Of a stretch of 64,000 nt of DNA, positions 47,325 to 60,930 are shown in pieces (the first letter of the stretch is position 1; each line of letters begins with the position of its first letter). The position numbers were made by a program, and so were the translations under genes. Under the pieces are notes generated by a model. The model ran no database searches and was not told where the DNA came from. It saw only the letters and a list, made by a program, of their open reading frames with translations. This stretch comes from Prosopocoilus inquinatus (Eukaryota > Arthropoda > Insecta > Coleoptera > Lucanidae): positions 3,968,001 to 4,032,000 of the forward strand of contig JAYKNF010000013.1 in NCBI GenBank assembly GCA_036172665.1. Reading direction: 5' to 3'.

Positions 47325-47718
47325 AAACCCGGGTTGTCGCGTATCAAACGAAAGGTCTCGCCGAGCGGCGACGGAAAATCGCGTCGGTTCGATTTTTCGA
47401 TTGAAGATGGCGCTGCAATGATCGAAATCGGACGCGTCGAACGTAAACCCGGGTTGTCGCGTATCAAACGAAAGGTCTCGCCGAGCGGCGACGGAAAATC
47501 GCGTCGGTTCGATTTTTCGATCGAAGATGGCGCTGCAATGATCGAAATCGAACGCGTCGAACGTAAAGCCGGATTGTCGCGTATCAAACGAAAGGTCTCG
47601 CCGAGCGGCGACGGAAAATCGCGTCGGTTCGATTTTTCGATCGAAGATGGCGCTGCAATGATCGAAATCGGACGCGTCGAACGTAAACCCGGATTGTCGC
47701 CTATCAAACGAAAGGTCT
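47325..47718. repeat. 120-bp array A21, four blocks
   Basis: Copy of A16, with GATTGAAGATGG in block one and AAAGCCGG in block three. The forward frame is open 47304-47720. Confidence 0.96.
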
Positions 47719-49650
47719 AAATCGATCGCGTCGAATTCTTTCCGACGTAGAAGAAAGTAGCTTTACGAACGTAACGTTTACCACATGGCGAGAGATATAC
47801 GGGGTGATATCGAAAATGTGACACGAACGCGTGTGTAACAGTGAAAAAGTGTTTCCACTGAAAAAAAGTAAGTGTTAAAAACAACTGAAAACCTGCAAAT
47901 TCCATTTCTCCGATGTTACTCCGGTAATCGGAAAATAGGTTATAAGACGATCGCGGCGGCGGCGGCGGCGTCGTTTTGCCGGTTAAATTCTTCACGATTT
48001 GCATTGTGCCGTCGCGTGTACGCTCGACCGAACGCGTCGAGATTTTGACGGAGCTCATTTGAATTTGCATTTGAATTTGCCGCCGCGTAAAAGATGGGAT
48101 CGACGAGGGTTGGCTGGCAACGATCGCGCGACACGCGCAGTAAGGAAACCTTGACACTTGACATATGTAATATTATATATCTGTACGGCCAGTCGTGGGG
48201 CCGGAGCACCGGTGGTCGGAAGGGAGGGGGGGCGTGCTGACTATCGACAATGATCTAACCTGAAAGCGACGCGCGATCTCTTTCGCGTGTGTCGTGTTAC
48301 GCCCGCAGTCGGCCCGGCGGCGGAGGGAGTACGTGCGCCGCCGGTCGAACGTGACCTAATCTAAAGCCGCCGACGCGATCTCTTTCGCCGCGCGGACGCG
48401 TTCGAACATAATTTCGACCGTACATATTACGTAAATAGATGAATAAAGGAGGCTTTGGATGTTCGTTTGTGATTAAAAAAAAATGCGAGCGCGGGGAGGT
48501 CGATTCGTTCGCTCTCCGGCCGGCAATTAAAGCGGGAAATTTAAGGGAAAAAATTGAAAAAATCGATAAAAATTTTAAAAAATTAAAAATTAAGAGAACG
48601 GAAAAATTGAAAAAATTGGGGAAAAATATTCAAAATTTCGGGGGGAAATTTAAAAAAATCGAGAAAAATCGACAAGAATTCTAAAAATTAGGGAAACGGA
48701 TTTCTTAAGTTTCCCAACTTTTTTAAAACATTTCATCACTTCTTACATTTTCCTTCACTTTTTTTCGAAAATTGTTCAAGGTCAACCCAATCGACACCAA
48801 CTCAAGCGAGGCCAACCCAGACGGCGAAAAAAAATTTAAAAATTAGGAGAACGGAAAAATTGAAAAAATTGGGGAAAAATATTCAAAATTTCGGGAAAAA
48901 ATTGAAAAAATCGAAAAAAATAGGAAAAAATTCTAAGAATAGAGGAAGCCGATTATTGACGTTTTACAACTTTTTTAAAACATTTTTCCTCACTTTCTCT
49001 TACATATTCCTTAACTCTTTTTTTTTTTTAATTGTTCAAGGTCAACTCAAACGGCGCCAACCCAAGCGAGGCCAACCCAGATGACAGAAAAATTTTATTT
49101 TAAAGAAAACGAAAAAATTTAAAGAATTAGGGAAAAATGTAGTAAATTTCGAGAAAAAATTGAAAAAAATCGAAAAAAAATGGAAAAAATTCTAAAAATT
49201 AAGGAAACCGATTTCTTAAGTTTTCCAACAATTTTTCTCACTTTTTCTTAAACTTTCCTTCCCTTTCTGTTGTAAAATTGTTCAAGGTGAACCCAACCGA
49301 CGCCAACCCAAGCGAGGCCAACCCAGACGGCGAAAAAAAAATTATAAATTAGGAGAACGGAAAAATTGAAAAAATTGGGGAAAAATACTCAAAATTTCGA
49401 AAATTAGAAAAATCAATTCTTAAAGTTTTCCAACATTCTTCCAAGTCCCTAGGTGCCGCGAGCCCCCAAATGCTAGCGGCCCAAACAGCGCGCAGCGCTC
49501 TCACCTCTTCCGTCCAAACGAAACCTCCGTCTATACAAAGCCTCTGTCCACACAAGCCTCTGTTCATACCCACAAGTAGGCGGAGCGTAGCGGATCCCAC
49601 TTGTCATATATAAGAAAAGAAACTCGGAAAAGTGTACTTAAGGGGTTCCT
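47719..49650. repeat. Long spacer S21 (four-module form)
   Basis: At 1932 bp it matches S16 apart from CACCGGTGG near 48207, where S16 has a private change. AATAAA is at 48442-48447. No gene is seen. Confidence 0.92.
49572..49614 (+). promoter_or_regulatory. Promoter-like element before A22, hairpin with one mismatch
   Basis: It has the ACAAGTAGG arm shared with A17 and A20. TATATAAG is intact. Confidence 0.4.
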
Positions 49651-51402
49651 ATGGCGCCGCAATGATCGAAATCGGTCGCGTAGAACGTAAACCCAGGTTG
49701 TCGCGTATCAAACGAAAGGTCTCGCCGAGCGGCGACGGAAAATCGCGTCGGTTCGATTTTTCGATCGAAGATGGCGCTGCAATGATCGAAACTGGACGCG
49801 TCGAACGTAAACCCGGGTTGTCGCGTATCAAACGAAAGGTCTCGCCGAGCGGCGACGGAAAATCGCGTCGGTTCGATTTTTCGATCGAAGATGGCGCTGC
49901 AATGATCGAAACTGGACGCGTCGAACGTAAACCCGGGTTGTCGCGTATCAAACGAAAGGTCTCGCCGAGCGGCGACGGAAAATCGCGTCGGTTCGATTTT
50001 TCGATCGAAGATGGCGCTGCAATGATCGAAACTGGACGCGTCGAACGTAAACCCGGGTTGACGCGCATCAAACGAAGGGTCTCGCCGAGCGGCGACGGAA
50101 AATCGCGTCGGTTCGATTTTTCGATCGAAGATGGCGCTGCAATGATCGAAATCGGACGCGTTGAACGTAAACCCGGGTTGTCGCGTATCAAACGAAAGGT
50201 CTCGCCGAGCGGCGACGGAAAATCGCGTCGGTTCGATTTTTCGATCGAAGATGGCGCTGCAATGATCGAAATCGGACGCGTCGAACGTAAACCCGGGTTG
50301 TCGCGTATCAAACGAAAGGTCTCGCCGAGCGGCGACGGAAAATCGCGTCGGTTCGATTTTTCGATCTAAGATGGCGCTGCAATGATCGAAATCGAACGCG
50401 TAGAACGTAAACCCGGATTGTCGCGGATCAAACGAAAGGTCTCGCCGAGCGGCGACGGAAAATCGCGTCGGTTCGATTTCTAGATCGAAGATGGCGCTGC
50501 AATGATCGAAATCGGACGCGTCGAACGTAAACCCGGGTTGTCGCATATCAAACGAAAGGTCTCGCCGAGCGGCGACGGAAAATCGCGTCGGTTCGATTTT
50601 TCGATCGAAGATGGCGCTGCAATGATCGAAACTGGACGCGTCGAACGTAAACCCGGATTGTCGCGTATCAAACGAAAGGTCTCGCCGAGCGGCGACGGAA
50701 AATCGCGTCGGTTCGATTTTTCGATCGAAGATGGCGCTGCAATGATCGAAATCGGACGCGTCGAACGTAAACCCGGGTTGTCGCGCATAAAACGAAAGGT
50801 CTCGCCGATCGGCGACGGAAAATCGCGTCGGTTCGATTTTTCGATCGAAGATGGCGCTGCAATGATCGAAACTGGACGCGTCGAACGTAAACCCGGGTTG
50901 TCGCGCATCAAACGAAAGGTCTCGCCGAGCGGCGACGGAAAATCGCGTCGGTTCGATTTTTCGATCGAAGATGGCGCTGCAATGATCGAAATCGGACGCG
51001 TCGAACGTAAACCCGGGTTGTCGCATATCAAACGAAAGGTCTCACCGAGCGGTGACGGAAAATCGCGTCGGTTCGATTTTTCGATCGAACATGGCGCTGC
51101 AATGATCGAAATCGGACGCGTCGAACGTAAACCCGGGTTGTCGCGCATAAAACGAAAGGTCTCGCCGAGCGGCGACGGAAAATCGCGTCGGTTCGATTTT
51201 TCGATCGAAGATGGCGCTGCAATGATCGAAATCGGACGCGTCGAACGTAAACCCGGGCTGTCGCGCATAAAACGAAAGGTCTCGCCGAGCGGCGACGGAA
51301 AATCGCGTCGGTTCGATTTTTCGATCGAAGATGGCGCTGCAATGATCGAAATCGGACGCGTCGAACGTAAACCCGGATTGTCGCCTATCAAACGAAAGGT
51401 CT
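49651..51402. repeat. 120-bp array A22, 15 blocks
   Basis: Copy of A17, with nonsense changes near 50367 (TAA) and 50482 (TAG) and the same AAACCCAGG and GGGTTGACGCG changes. The forward frame resumes 50502-51404. Confidence 0.97.
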
Positions 51403-51680
51403 AAATCGATCGCGTCGAATTCTTTCCGACGTAGAAGAAAGTAGCTTTACGAACGTAACGTTTACCACATGGCGAGAGATATACGGGGTGATATCGAAAA
51501 TGTGACACGAACGCGTGTGTAACAGTGAAAAAGTGTTTCCACTGAAAAAAAGTAAGTGTTAAAAACAACTGAAAACCTCCAAATTCCATTTCTCCGATGT
51601 TACTCCGGTAATCGGAAAAAAGGTTATAAGACGATCGCGGCGGCGGCGGCGGCGTCGTTTTGCCGGTTAAATTCTTCACG
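51403..51680. repeat. Short linker A22/A23 (278 bp)
   Basis: Standard short linker with CACATGGCG and GGCGTCG. Confidence 0.95.
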
Positions 51681-52554
51681 AAACCCGGGTTGTCGCGTAT
51701 CAAACGAAAGGTCTCGCCGAGCGGCGACGGAAAATCGCGTCGGTTCGATTTTTCGATCGAAGATGGCGCTGCAATGATCGAAATCGAACGCGTCGAACGT
51801 AAACCCGGATTGTCGCGTATCAAACGAAAGGTCTCGCCGAGCGGCGACGGAAAATCGCGTCGGTTCGATTTCTCGATCGAAGATGGCGCTGCAATGATCG
51901 AAATCGGACGCGTCGAACGTAAACCCGGGTTGTCGCATATCAAACGAAAGGTCTCGCCGAGCGGCGACGGAAAATCGCGTCGGTTCGATTTTTCGATCGA
52001 AGATGGCGCTGCAATGATCGAAATCGGACGCGTCGAACGTAAACCCGGGTTGTCGCGTATCAAACGAAAGGTCTCGCCGAGCGGCGACGGAAAATCGCGT
52101 CGGTTCGATTTTTCGATCGAAGATGGCGCTGCAATGATCGAAATCGAACGCGTCGAACGTAAACCCGGGTTGTCGCGTATCAAACGAAAGGTCTCACCGA
52201 GCGGCGACGGAAAATCGCGTCGGTTCGATTTTTCGATCGAAGATGGCGCTGCAATGATCGAAATCGGACGCGTCGAACGTAAACCCGGATTGTCGCGTAT
52301 CAAACGAAAGGTCTCGCCGAGCGGCGACGGAAAATCGCGTCGGTTCGATTTCTCGATCGAAGATGGCGCTGCAATAATCGAAATCGGACGCGTCGAACGT
52401 AAACCCGGGTTGTCGCGTATCAAACGAAAGGTCTCGCCGAGCGGCGACGGAAAGTCGCGTCGGTTCGATTTTTCGATCGAACATGGCGCTGCAATGATCG
52501 AAATCGGACGCGTCGAACGTAATCCCGGATTGTCGCCTATCAAACGAAAGGTCT
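51681..52554. repeat. 120-bp array A23, eight blocks
   Basis: Copy of A8, ending CGTAATCCC before TCGCCTATC. Its translated forward frame matches A8. Confidence 0.96.
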
Positions 52555-52832
52555 AAATCGATCGCGTCGAATTCTTTCCGACGTAGAAGAAAGTAGCTTT
52601 ACGAACGTAACGTTTACCACACGGCGAGAGATATACGGGGTGATATCGAAAATGTGACACGAACGCGTGTGTAACAGTGAAAAAGTGTTTCCACTGAAAA
52701 AAAGTAAGTGTTAAAAACAACTGAAAACCTCCAAATTCCATTTCTCCGATGTTACTCCGGTAATCGGAAAAAAGGTTATAAGACGATCGCGGCGGCGGCG
52801 GCGGCGTCGTTTTGCCGGTTAAATTCTTCACG
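52555..52832. repeat. Short linker A23/A24 (278 bp)
   Basis: It has CACACGGCG with CGAAAATGTGACACG and a GGCGTCG end to the trinucleotide run. It is the best left-hand parent of the R2 hybrid linker. Confidence 0.95.
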
Positions 52833-53826
52833 AAACCCGGGTTGTCGCGTATCAAACGAAAGGTCTCGCCGAGCGGCGACATAAAATCGCGTCGGTTCGA
52901 TTTTTCGATCGAAGATGGCGCTGCAATGATAGAAATCGAACGCGTCGAACGTAAACCCGGATTGTCGCGTATCAAACGAAAGGTCTCGCCGAGCGGCGAC
53001 GGAAAATCGCGTCGGTTCGATTTCTCGATCGAAGATGGCGCTGCAATGATCGAAATCGGACGCGTCGAACGTAAACCCGGGTTGTCGCATATCAAACGAA
53101 AGGTCTCGCCGAGCGGCGACGGAAAATCGCGTCGGTTCGATTTTTCGATCGAAGATGGCGCTGCAATGATCGAAATCGGACGCGTCGAACGTAAACCCGG
53201 GTTGTCGCGTATCAAACGAAAGGTCTCGCCGAGCGGCGACGGAAAATCGCGTCGGTTCGATTTTTCGATCGAAGATGGCGCTGCAATGATCGAAATCGAA
53301 CGCGTCGAACGTAAACCCGGATTGTCGCGTATCAAACGAAAGATCTCGCCGAGCGGCGACGGAAAATCGCGTCGGTTCTATTTTTCTATCGAAGATGGCG
53401 CTGCAATGATCGAAACTGGACGCGTCGAACGTAAACCCGGGTTGTCGCGCATCAAACGAAAGGTCTCGCCGAGCGGCGACGGAAAATCGCGTCGGTTCGA
53501 TTTTTCGATTGAAGATGGCGCTGCAGTGATCGAAACTGGACGCGTCGAACGTAAACCCGGGTTGTCGCGCATCAAAAGAAAGGTCTCGCCGAGCGGCGAC
53601 GGAAAATCGCGTCGGTTCGATTTTTCGATCGAAGATGGCGCTGCAATGATCGAAATCGGACGCGTCGAACGTAAACCCGGATTGTCGCGTATCAAACGAA
53701 AGGTCTCGCCGAGCGGCGACGGAAAGTCGCGTCGGTTCGATTTTTCGATCGAACATGGCGCTGCAATGATCGAAATCGGACGCGTCGAACGTAAACCCGG
53801 ATTGTCGCATATCAAACGAAAGGTCT
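52833..53826. repeat. 120-bp array A24, nine blocks
   Basis: Partner of A9 with one extra block near the start (the GGATTG block with TTTCTCGATC). The first block has a private GGCGACATAAAATCG near 52876. The last block ends TCGCATATC, as in A9. Confidence 0.96.
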
Positions 53827-54104
53827 AAATCGATCGCGTCGAATTCTTTCCGACGTAGAAGAAAGTAGCTTTACGAACGTAACGTTTACCACACGGCGAG
53901 AGATATACGGGGTGATATCGAGAATGTGACCCGAACGCGTGTGTAACAGTGAAAAAGTGTTTCCACTGAAAAAAAGTAAGTGTTAAAAACAACTGAAAAC
54001 CTCCAAATTCCATTTCTCCGATGTTACTCCGGTAATCGGAAAAAAGGTTATAAGACGATAGCGGCGGCGGCGGCGGTGTCGTTTTGCCGGTTAAATTCTT
54101 CACG
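53827..54104. repeat. Short linker A24/A25 (278 bp)
   Basis: It carries CGAGAATGTGACCCG and GACGATAGCGG, the same set as linker A9/A10. Confidence 0.95.
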
Positions 54105-55338
54105 AAACCCGGGTTGTCGCGTATCAAACGAAAGGTCTCGCCGAGCGGCGACGGAAAATCGCGTCGGTTCGATTTTTCGATCGAAGATGGCGCTGCAATG
54201 ATCGAAATCGAACGCGTCGAACGTAAACCCGGATTGTCGCGTATCAAACGAAAGGTCTCGCCGAGCGGCGACGGAAAATCGCGTCGGTTCGATTTCTCGA
54301 TCGAAGATGGCGCTGCAATGATCGAAATCGGACGCGTCGAACGTAAACCCGGGTTGTCGCATATCAAACGAAAGGTCTCGCCGAGCGGCGACGGAAAATC
54401 GCGTCGGTTCGATTTTTCGATCGAAGATGGCGCTGCAATGATCGAAATCGGACGCGTCGAACGTAAACCCGGGTTATCGCGTATCAAACGAAAGGTCTCG
54501 CCGAGCGGCGACGGAAAATGGCGTCGGTTCGATTTTTCGATCGAAGATGGCGCTGCAATGATCGATATCGGACGCGTCGAACGTAAACCCGGGTTGTCGC
54601 GTATCAAACGAAAGGTCTCGCCGAGCGGCGACGGAAAATCGCGTCGGTTCGATTTTTCGATCGAAGATGGCGCTGCAATGATCGAAATCGAACGCGTCGA
54701 ACGTAAACCCGGGTTGTCGCATATCAAACGAAAGGTCTCGCCGAGCGGCGACGGAAAATCGCGTCGGTTCGATTTTTCGATCGAAGATGGCGCTGCAATG
54801 ATCGAAACTGGACGCGTCGAACGTAAACCCGGGTTGTCGCGCATCAAACGAAAGGTCTCGCCGAGCGGCGACGGAAAATCGCGTCGGTTCGATTTTTCGA
54901 TCGAAGATGGCGCTGCAATGATCGAAACTGGACGCGTCGAACGTAAACCCGGGTTGTCGCGCATCAAACGAAAGGTCTCGCCGTGCGGCGACGGAAAATC
55001 GCGTCGGTTCGATTTTTCGATCGAAGATGGCGCTGCAATGATCGAAACTGGACGCGTCGAACGTAAACCCGGGTTGTCGCGCATCAAACGAAAGGTCTCG
55101 CCGAGCGGTGACGGAAAATCGCGTCGGTTCGATTTTTCGATCGAACATGGCGCTGCAATGATCGAAATCGAACGCGTCGAACGTAAACCCGGATTGTCGC
55201 GTATCAAACGAAAGGTCTCGCCGAGCGGCGACGGAAAATCGCGTCGGTTCGATTTTTCGATCGAAGATGGCGCTGCAATGATCGAAATCGGACGCGTCGA
55301 ACGTAAACCCGGATTGTCGCCTATCAAACGAAAGGTCT
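54105..55338. repeat. 120-bp array A25, 11 blocks
   Basis: Partner of A10. Private GGGTTATCGCG near 54471 introduces a reverse-strand stop that splits the antisense frame which is whole in A10. It has CCGAGCGGC where A10 has CCGAGCAGC. Confidence 0.97.
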
Positions 55339-57268
55339 AAATCGATCGCGTCGAATTCTTTCCGACGTAGAAGAAAGTAGCTTTACGAACGTAACGTTTA
55401 CCACATGGCGAGAGATATACGGGGTGATATCGAAAATGTGACACGAACGCGTGTGTAACAGTGAAAAAGTGTTTCCACTGAAAAAAAGTAAGTGTTAAAA
55501 ACAACTGAAAACCTCCAAATTCCATTTCTCCGATGTTACTCCGGTAATCGGAAAAAAGGTTATAAGACGATCGCGGCGGCGGCGGCGGCGTCGTTTTGCC
55601 GGTTAAATTCTTCACGATTTGCATTGTGCCGTCGCGTGTACGCTCGACCGAACGCGTCGAGATTTTGACGGAGCTCATTTGAATTTGCATTTGAATTTGC
55701 CGCCGCGTAAAAGATGGGATCGACGAGGGTTGGTTGGCAACGATCGCACGACACGCGCAGTAAGGAAACCTTGACACTTGACATATGTAATATTATATAT
55801 CTGTACGGCCAGTCGCGGGGCCGGAGCACCGGTGGTCGGAAGGGAGGGGGGGCGTGCTGACTATCGACAATGATCTAACCTGAAAGCGACCCGCGATCTC
55901 TTTCGCGTGTGTCGTGTTACGCCCGCAGTCGGCCCGGCGGCGGAGGGAGTACGTGCGCCGCCGGTCGAACGTGACCTAATCTAAAGCCGCCGACGCGATC
56001 TCTTTCGCCGCGCGGACGCGTTCGAACATAATTTCGACCGTACATATTACGTAAATAGATGAATAAAGGAGGCTTTGGATGTTCGTTTGTGATTAAAAAA
56101 AAATGCGAGCGCGGGGAGGTCGATTCGTTCGCTCTCCGGCCGGCAATTAAAGCGGGAAATTTAAGGGAAAAAATTGAAAAAAATCGATAAAAATTTTAAA
56201 AAATTAAAAATTAAGAGAACGGAAAAATTGAACAAATTGGGGAAAAATATTCAAAATTTCGGGGGGAAATTTAAAAAAATCGAGAAAAATCGACAAGAAT
56301 TCTAAAAATTAGGGAAACGGATTTCTTAAGTTTCCCAACTTTTTTAAAACATTTCATCACTTCTTACATTTTCCTTCACTTTTTTTCGAAAATTGTTCAA
56401 GGTCAACCCAACCGACGCCAACTCAAGCGAGGCCAACCCAGACGGCGAAAGAAAATTTAAAAATTAGAACGGAAAAATTGAAAAAATTGGGGAAAAATAT
56501 TCAAAATTTCGGGAAAAAATTGAAAAAATCGAAAAAAATAGGAAAAAATTCTAAGAATAGAGGAAGCCGATTATTGACGTTTTACAACTTTTTTAAAACA
56601 TTTTTCCTCACTTTCTCTTACATATTCCTTAACTCTTTTTTTTTTTTAATTGTACAAGGTCAACTCAAACGGCGCCAACCCAAGCGAGGCCAACCCAGAT
56701 GACAGAAAAATTTTATTTTAAAGAAAACGAAATAATTTAAAGAATTAGGGAAAAATGTAGTAAATTTCGAGAAAAAATTGAAAAAAATCGAAAAAAAATG
56801 GAAAAAATTCTAAAAATTAAGGAAACCTATTTCTCAAGTTTTCCAACAATTTTTCTCACTTTTTCTTAAACTCTCCTTCCCTTTCTGTTCTAAAATTGTT
56901 CAAGGTGAACCCAACCGACGCCAACCCAAGCGAGGCCAACCCAGACGGCGAAAAAAAATTTATAAATTAGGAGAACGGAAAAATTGAAAAAATTGGGGAA
57001 AAATACTCAAAATTTCGAAAATTAGAAAAATCAATTCTTAAAGTTTTCCAACATTCTTCCAAGTCCCTAGGTGCCGCGAGCCCCCAAAGGCTAGCGGCCC
57101 AAACAGCGCGCAGCGCTCTCACCTCTTCCGTCCAAACGAAACCTCCGTCTATACAAAGCCTCTGTCCACACAAGCCTCTGTTCATACCCACAAGTGGGCG
57201 GAGCGTAGCGGATCCCACTTGTCATATATAAGAAAAGAAACTCGGAAAAGTGTACTTAAGGGGTTCCT
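55339..57268. repeat. Long spacer S25 (four-module form)
   Basis: At 1930 bp it is the partner of S10, with the missing GGAG, TTGTACAAGG and GAAATAATTT markers. AATAAA is at 56062-56067. The trinucleotide run is regular here. No gene is seen. Confidence 0.92.
57190..57232 (+). promoter_or_regulatory. Promoter-like hairpin plus TATATAAG before A26
   Basis: The arms and TATATAAG are intact. The first array block has ATGATCGGAATC, as in A11. Confidence 0.4.
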
Positions 57269-59620
57269 ATGGCGCCGCAATGATCGGAATCGGTCGCGTA
57301 GAACGTAAACCCGGGTTGTCGCGTATCAAACGAAAGGTCTCGCCGAGCGGCGACGGAAAATCGCGTCGGTTCGATTTTTCGATCGAAGATGGCGCTGCAA
57401 TGATCGAAATCGGACGCGTCGAACGTAAACCCGGATTGTCGCGTATCAAACGAAAGGTCTCGCCGAGCGGCGACGGAAAATCGCGTCGGTTCGATTTTTC
57501 GATCGAAGATGGCGCTGCAATGATCGAAACTGGACGCGTCGAACGTAAACCCGGGTTGTCGCGCATCAAACGAAGGGTCTCGCCGAGCGGCGACGGAAAA
57601 TCGCGTCGGTTCGATTTTTCGATCGAAGATGGCGCTGCAATGATCGAAATCGGACGCGTTGAACGTAAACCCGGGTTGTCGCGTATCAAACGAAAGGTCT
57701 CGCCGAGCGGCGACGGAAAATCGCGTCGGTTCGATTTTTCGATCGAAGATGGCGCTGCAATGATCGAAATCGGACGCGTCGAACGTAAACCCGGGTTGTC
57801 GCATATCAAACGAAAGGTCTCGCCGAGCGGCGACGGAAAATCGCGTCGGTTCGATTTTTCGATCGAAGATGGCGCTGCAATGATCGAAATCGAACGCGTC
57901 GAACGTAAACCCGGATTGTCGCGTATCAAACGAAAGGTCTCGCCGAGCGGCGACGGAAAATCGCGTCGGTTCGATTTCTCGATCGAAGATGGCGCTGCAA
58001 TGATCGAAATCGGACGCGTCGAACGTAAACCCGGGTTGTCGCGTATCAAACGAAAGGTCTCGCCGAGCGGCGACGGAAAATCGCGTCGGTTCGATTTTTC
58101 GATCGAAGATGGCGCTGCAATGATCGAAATCGGACGCGTCGAACGTAAACCCGGGTTGTCGCGCATCAAACGAAAGGTCTCGCCGAGCGGCGACGGAAAA
58201 TCGCGTCGGTTCGATTTTTCGATCGAAGATGGCGCTGCAATGATCGAAACTGGACGAGTCGAACGTAAACCCGGGTTGTCGCGCATCAAACGAAAGGTCT
58301 CGCCGAGCGGCGACGGAAAATCGCGTCGGTTCGATTTTTCGATCGAAGATGGCGCTGCAATGATCGAAATCGGACGCGTCGAACGTAAACCCGGGTTGTC
58401 GCATATCAAACGAAAGGTCTCGCCGAGCGGTGACGGAAAATCGCGTCGGTTCGATTTTTCGATCGAACATGGCGCTGCAATGATCGAAATCGAACGCGTC
58501 GAACGTAAACCCGGATTGTCGCGTATCAAACGAAAGGTCTCGCCGAGCGGCGACGGAAAATCGCGTCGGTTCGATTTTTCGATCGAAGATGGCGCTGCAA
58601 TGATCGAAATCGGACGCGTCGAACGTAAACCCGGGTTGTCGCGTATCAAACGAAAGGTCTCGCCGAGCGGCGACGGAAAATCGCGTCGGTTCGATTTTTC
58701 GATCGAAGATGGCGCTGCAATGATCGAAATCGGACGCGTCGAACGTAAACCCGGGTTGTCGCGTATCAAACGAAAGGTCTCGCCGAGCGGCGACGGAAAA
58801 TCGCGTCGGTTCGATTTTTCGATCGAAGATGGCGCTGCAATGATCGAAATCGGACGCGTCGAACGTAAACCCGGGTTGTCGCGCATCAAACGAAAGGTCT
58901 CGCCGAGCGGCGACGGAAAATCGCGTCGGTTCGATTTTTCGATCGAAGATGGCGCTGCAATGATCGAAACTGGACGCGTCGAACGTAAACCCGGGTTGTC
59001 GCGCATCAAACGAAAGGTCTCGCCGAGCGGCGACGGAAAATCGCGTCGGTTCGATTTTTCGATCGAAGATGGCGCTGCAATGATCGAAATCGGACGCGTC
59101 GAACGTAAACCCGGGTTGTCGCATATCAAACGAAAGGTCTCGCCGAGCGGTGACGGAAAATCGCGTCGGTTCGATTTTTCGATCGAACATGGCGCTGCAA
59201 TGATCGAAATCGAACGCGTCGAACGTAAACCCGGATTGTCGCGTATCAAACGAAAGGTCTCGCCGAGCGGCGACGGAAAATCGCGTCGGTTCGATTTTTC
59301 GATCGAAGATGGCGCTGCAATGATCGAAATCGGACGCGTCGAACGTAAACCCGGGTTGTCGCGTATCAAACGAAAGGTCTCGCCGAGCGGCGACGGAAAA
59401 TCGCGTCGGTTCGATTTTTCGATCGAAGATGGCGCTGCAATGATCGAAATCGGACGCGTCGAACGTAAACCCGGGTTGTCGCGCATAAAACGAAAGGTCT
59501 CGCCGAGCGGCGACGGAAAATCGCGTCGGTTCGATTTTTCGATCAAAGATGGCGCTGCAATGATCGAAATCGGACGCGTCGAACGTAAACCCGGATTGTC
59601 GCCTATCAAACGAAAGGTCT
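57269..59620. repeat. 120-bp array A26, 20 blocks
   Basis: Partner of A11 with the same 790-codon forward frame (57250-59622). It has GCATCAAACG near 58162 where A11 has GCATAAAACG, and GATGGCGCT where A11 has GATGTCGCT. It also contains the repeated six-block group. Confidence 0.97.
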
Positions 59621-59898
59621 AAATCGATCGCGTCGAATTCTTTCCGACGTAGAAGAAAGTAGCTTTACGAACGTAACGTTTACCACATGGCGAGAGATAT
59701 ACGGGGTGATATCGAAAATGTGACACGAACGCGTGTGTAACAGTGAAAAAGTGTTTCCACTGAAAAAAAGTAAGTGTTAAAAACAACTGAAAACCTCCAA
59801 ATTCCATTTCTCCGATGTTACTCCGGTAATCGGAAAAAAGGTTATAAGACGATCGCGGCGGCGGCGGCGGCGTCGTTTTGCCGGTTAAATTCTTCACG
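59621..59898. repeat. Short linker A26/A27 (278 bp)
   Basis: Standard short linker, matching linker A11/A12. Confidence 0.95.
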
Positions 59899-60652
59899 AA
59901 ACCCGGGTTGTCGCGTATCAAACGAAAGGTCTCGCCGAGCGGCGACGGAAAATCGCGTCGGTTCGATTTTTCGATCGAAGATGGCGCTGCAATGATCGAA
60001 ATCGAACGCGTCGAACGTAAACCCGGATTGTCGCGTATCAAACGAAAGGTCTCGCCGAGCGGCGACGGAAAATCGCGTCGGTTCGATTTTTCGATCGAAG
60101 ATGGCGCTGCAATGATCGAAATCGGACGCGTCGAACGTAAACCCGGGTTGTCGCATATCAAACGAAAGGTCTCGCCGAGCGGTGACGGAAAATCGCGTCG
60201 GTTCGATTTTTCGATCGAACATGGCGCTGCAATGATCGAAATCGAACGCGTCGAACGTAAACCCGGATTGTCGCGTATCAAACGAAAGGTCTCGCCGAGC
60301 GGCGACGGAAAATCGCGTCGGTTCGATTTTTCGATCGAAGATGGCGCTGCAATGATCGAAATCGGACGCGTCGAACGTAAACCCGGGTTGTCGCGTATCA
60401 AACGAAAGGTCTCGCCGAGCGGCGACGGAAAATCGCGTCGGTTCGATTTTTCGATCGAAGATGGCGCTGCAATGATCGAAATCGGACGCGTCGAACGTAA
60501 ACCCGGGTTGTCGCGCATAAAACGAAAGGTCTCGCCGAGCGGCGACGGAAAATCGCGTCGGTTCGATTTTTCGATCAAAGATGGCGCTGCAATGATCGAA
60601 ATCGGACGCGTCGAACGTAAACCCGGATTGTCGCCTATCAAACGAAAGGTCT
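59899..60652. repeat. 120-bp array A27, seven blocks
   Basis: Copy of A12 with the same GCATAAAACG and ATCAAAGATGG tail. Confidence 0.96.
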
Positions 60653-60930
60653 AAATCGATCGCGTCGAATTCTTTCCGACGTAGAAGAAAGTAGCTTTAC
60701 GAACGTAACGTTTACCACATGGCGAGAGATATACGGGGTGATATCGAAAATGTGACACGAACGCGTGTGTAACAGTGAAAAAGTGTTTCCACTGAAAAAA
60801 AGTAAGTGTTAAAAACAACTGAAAACCTCCAAATTCCATTTCTCCGATGTTACTCCGGTAATCGGAAAAAAGGTTATAAGACGATCGCGGCGGCGGCGGC
60901 GGCGTCGTTTTGCCGGTTAAATTCTTCACG
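60653..60930. repeat. Short linker A27/A28 (278 bp)
   Basis: Standard linker without the two private changes of its partner A12/A13. Confidence 0.95.

Larger units (their letters stand above)
37496..47718. repeat. Third-level repeat R2 (10.2-kb deletion derivative)
   Basis: Array sizes are 15, 8, 17, 5, 4 blocks: the R1 order with the five units A9 to A13 missing. Matching starts of A17 and A22 are 10223 bp apart. The linker at 42332-42609 is a hybrid. Its left part matches the linker after the 8-block array in R3 and its right part matches the linker before the 17-block array in R1, so the exchange lies in about 42437-42581. Confidence 0.92.

Noticed and set aside
57267..59609. Antisense 780-codon frame and other reverse-strand frames
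   Set aside because: They mirror the 120-bp repeat and have no independent signal such as a conserved start, a stop outside the array or a domain.
57250..59622. Forward 790-codon frame as a protein-coding gene
   Set aside because: The repeat length is divisible by three and reverse frames are open as well. Related arrays carry a frameshift or stop codons, and no start context or known domain is recognisable. It is kept only as a finding.
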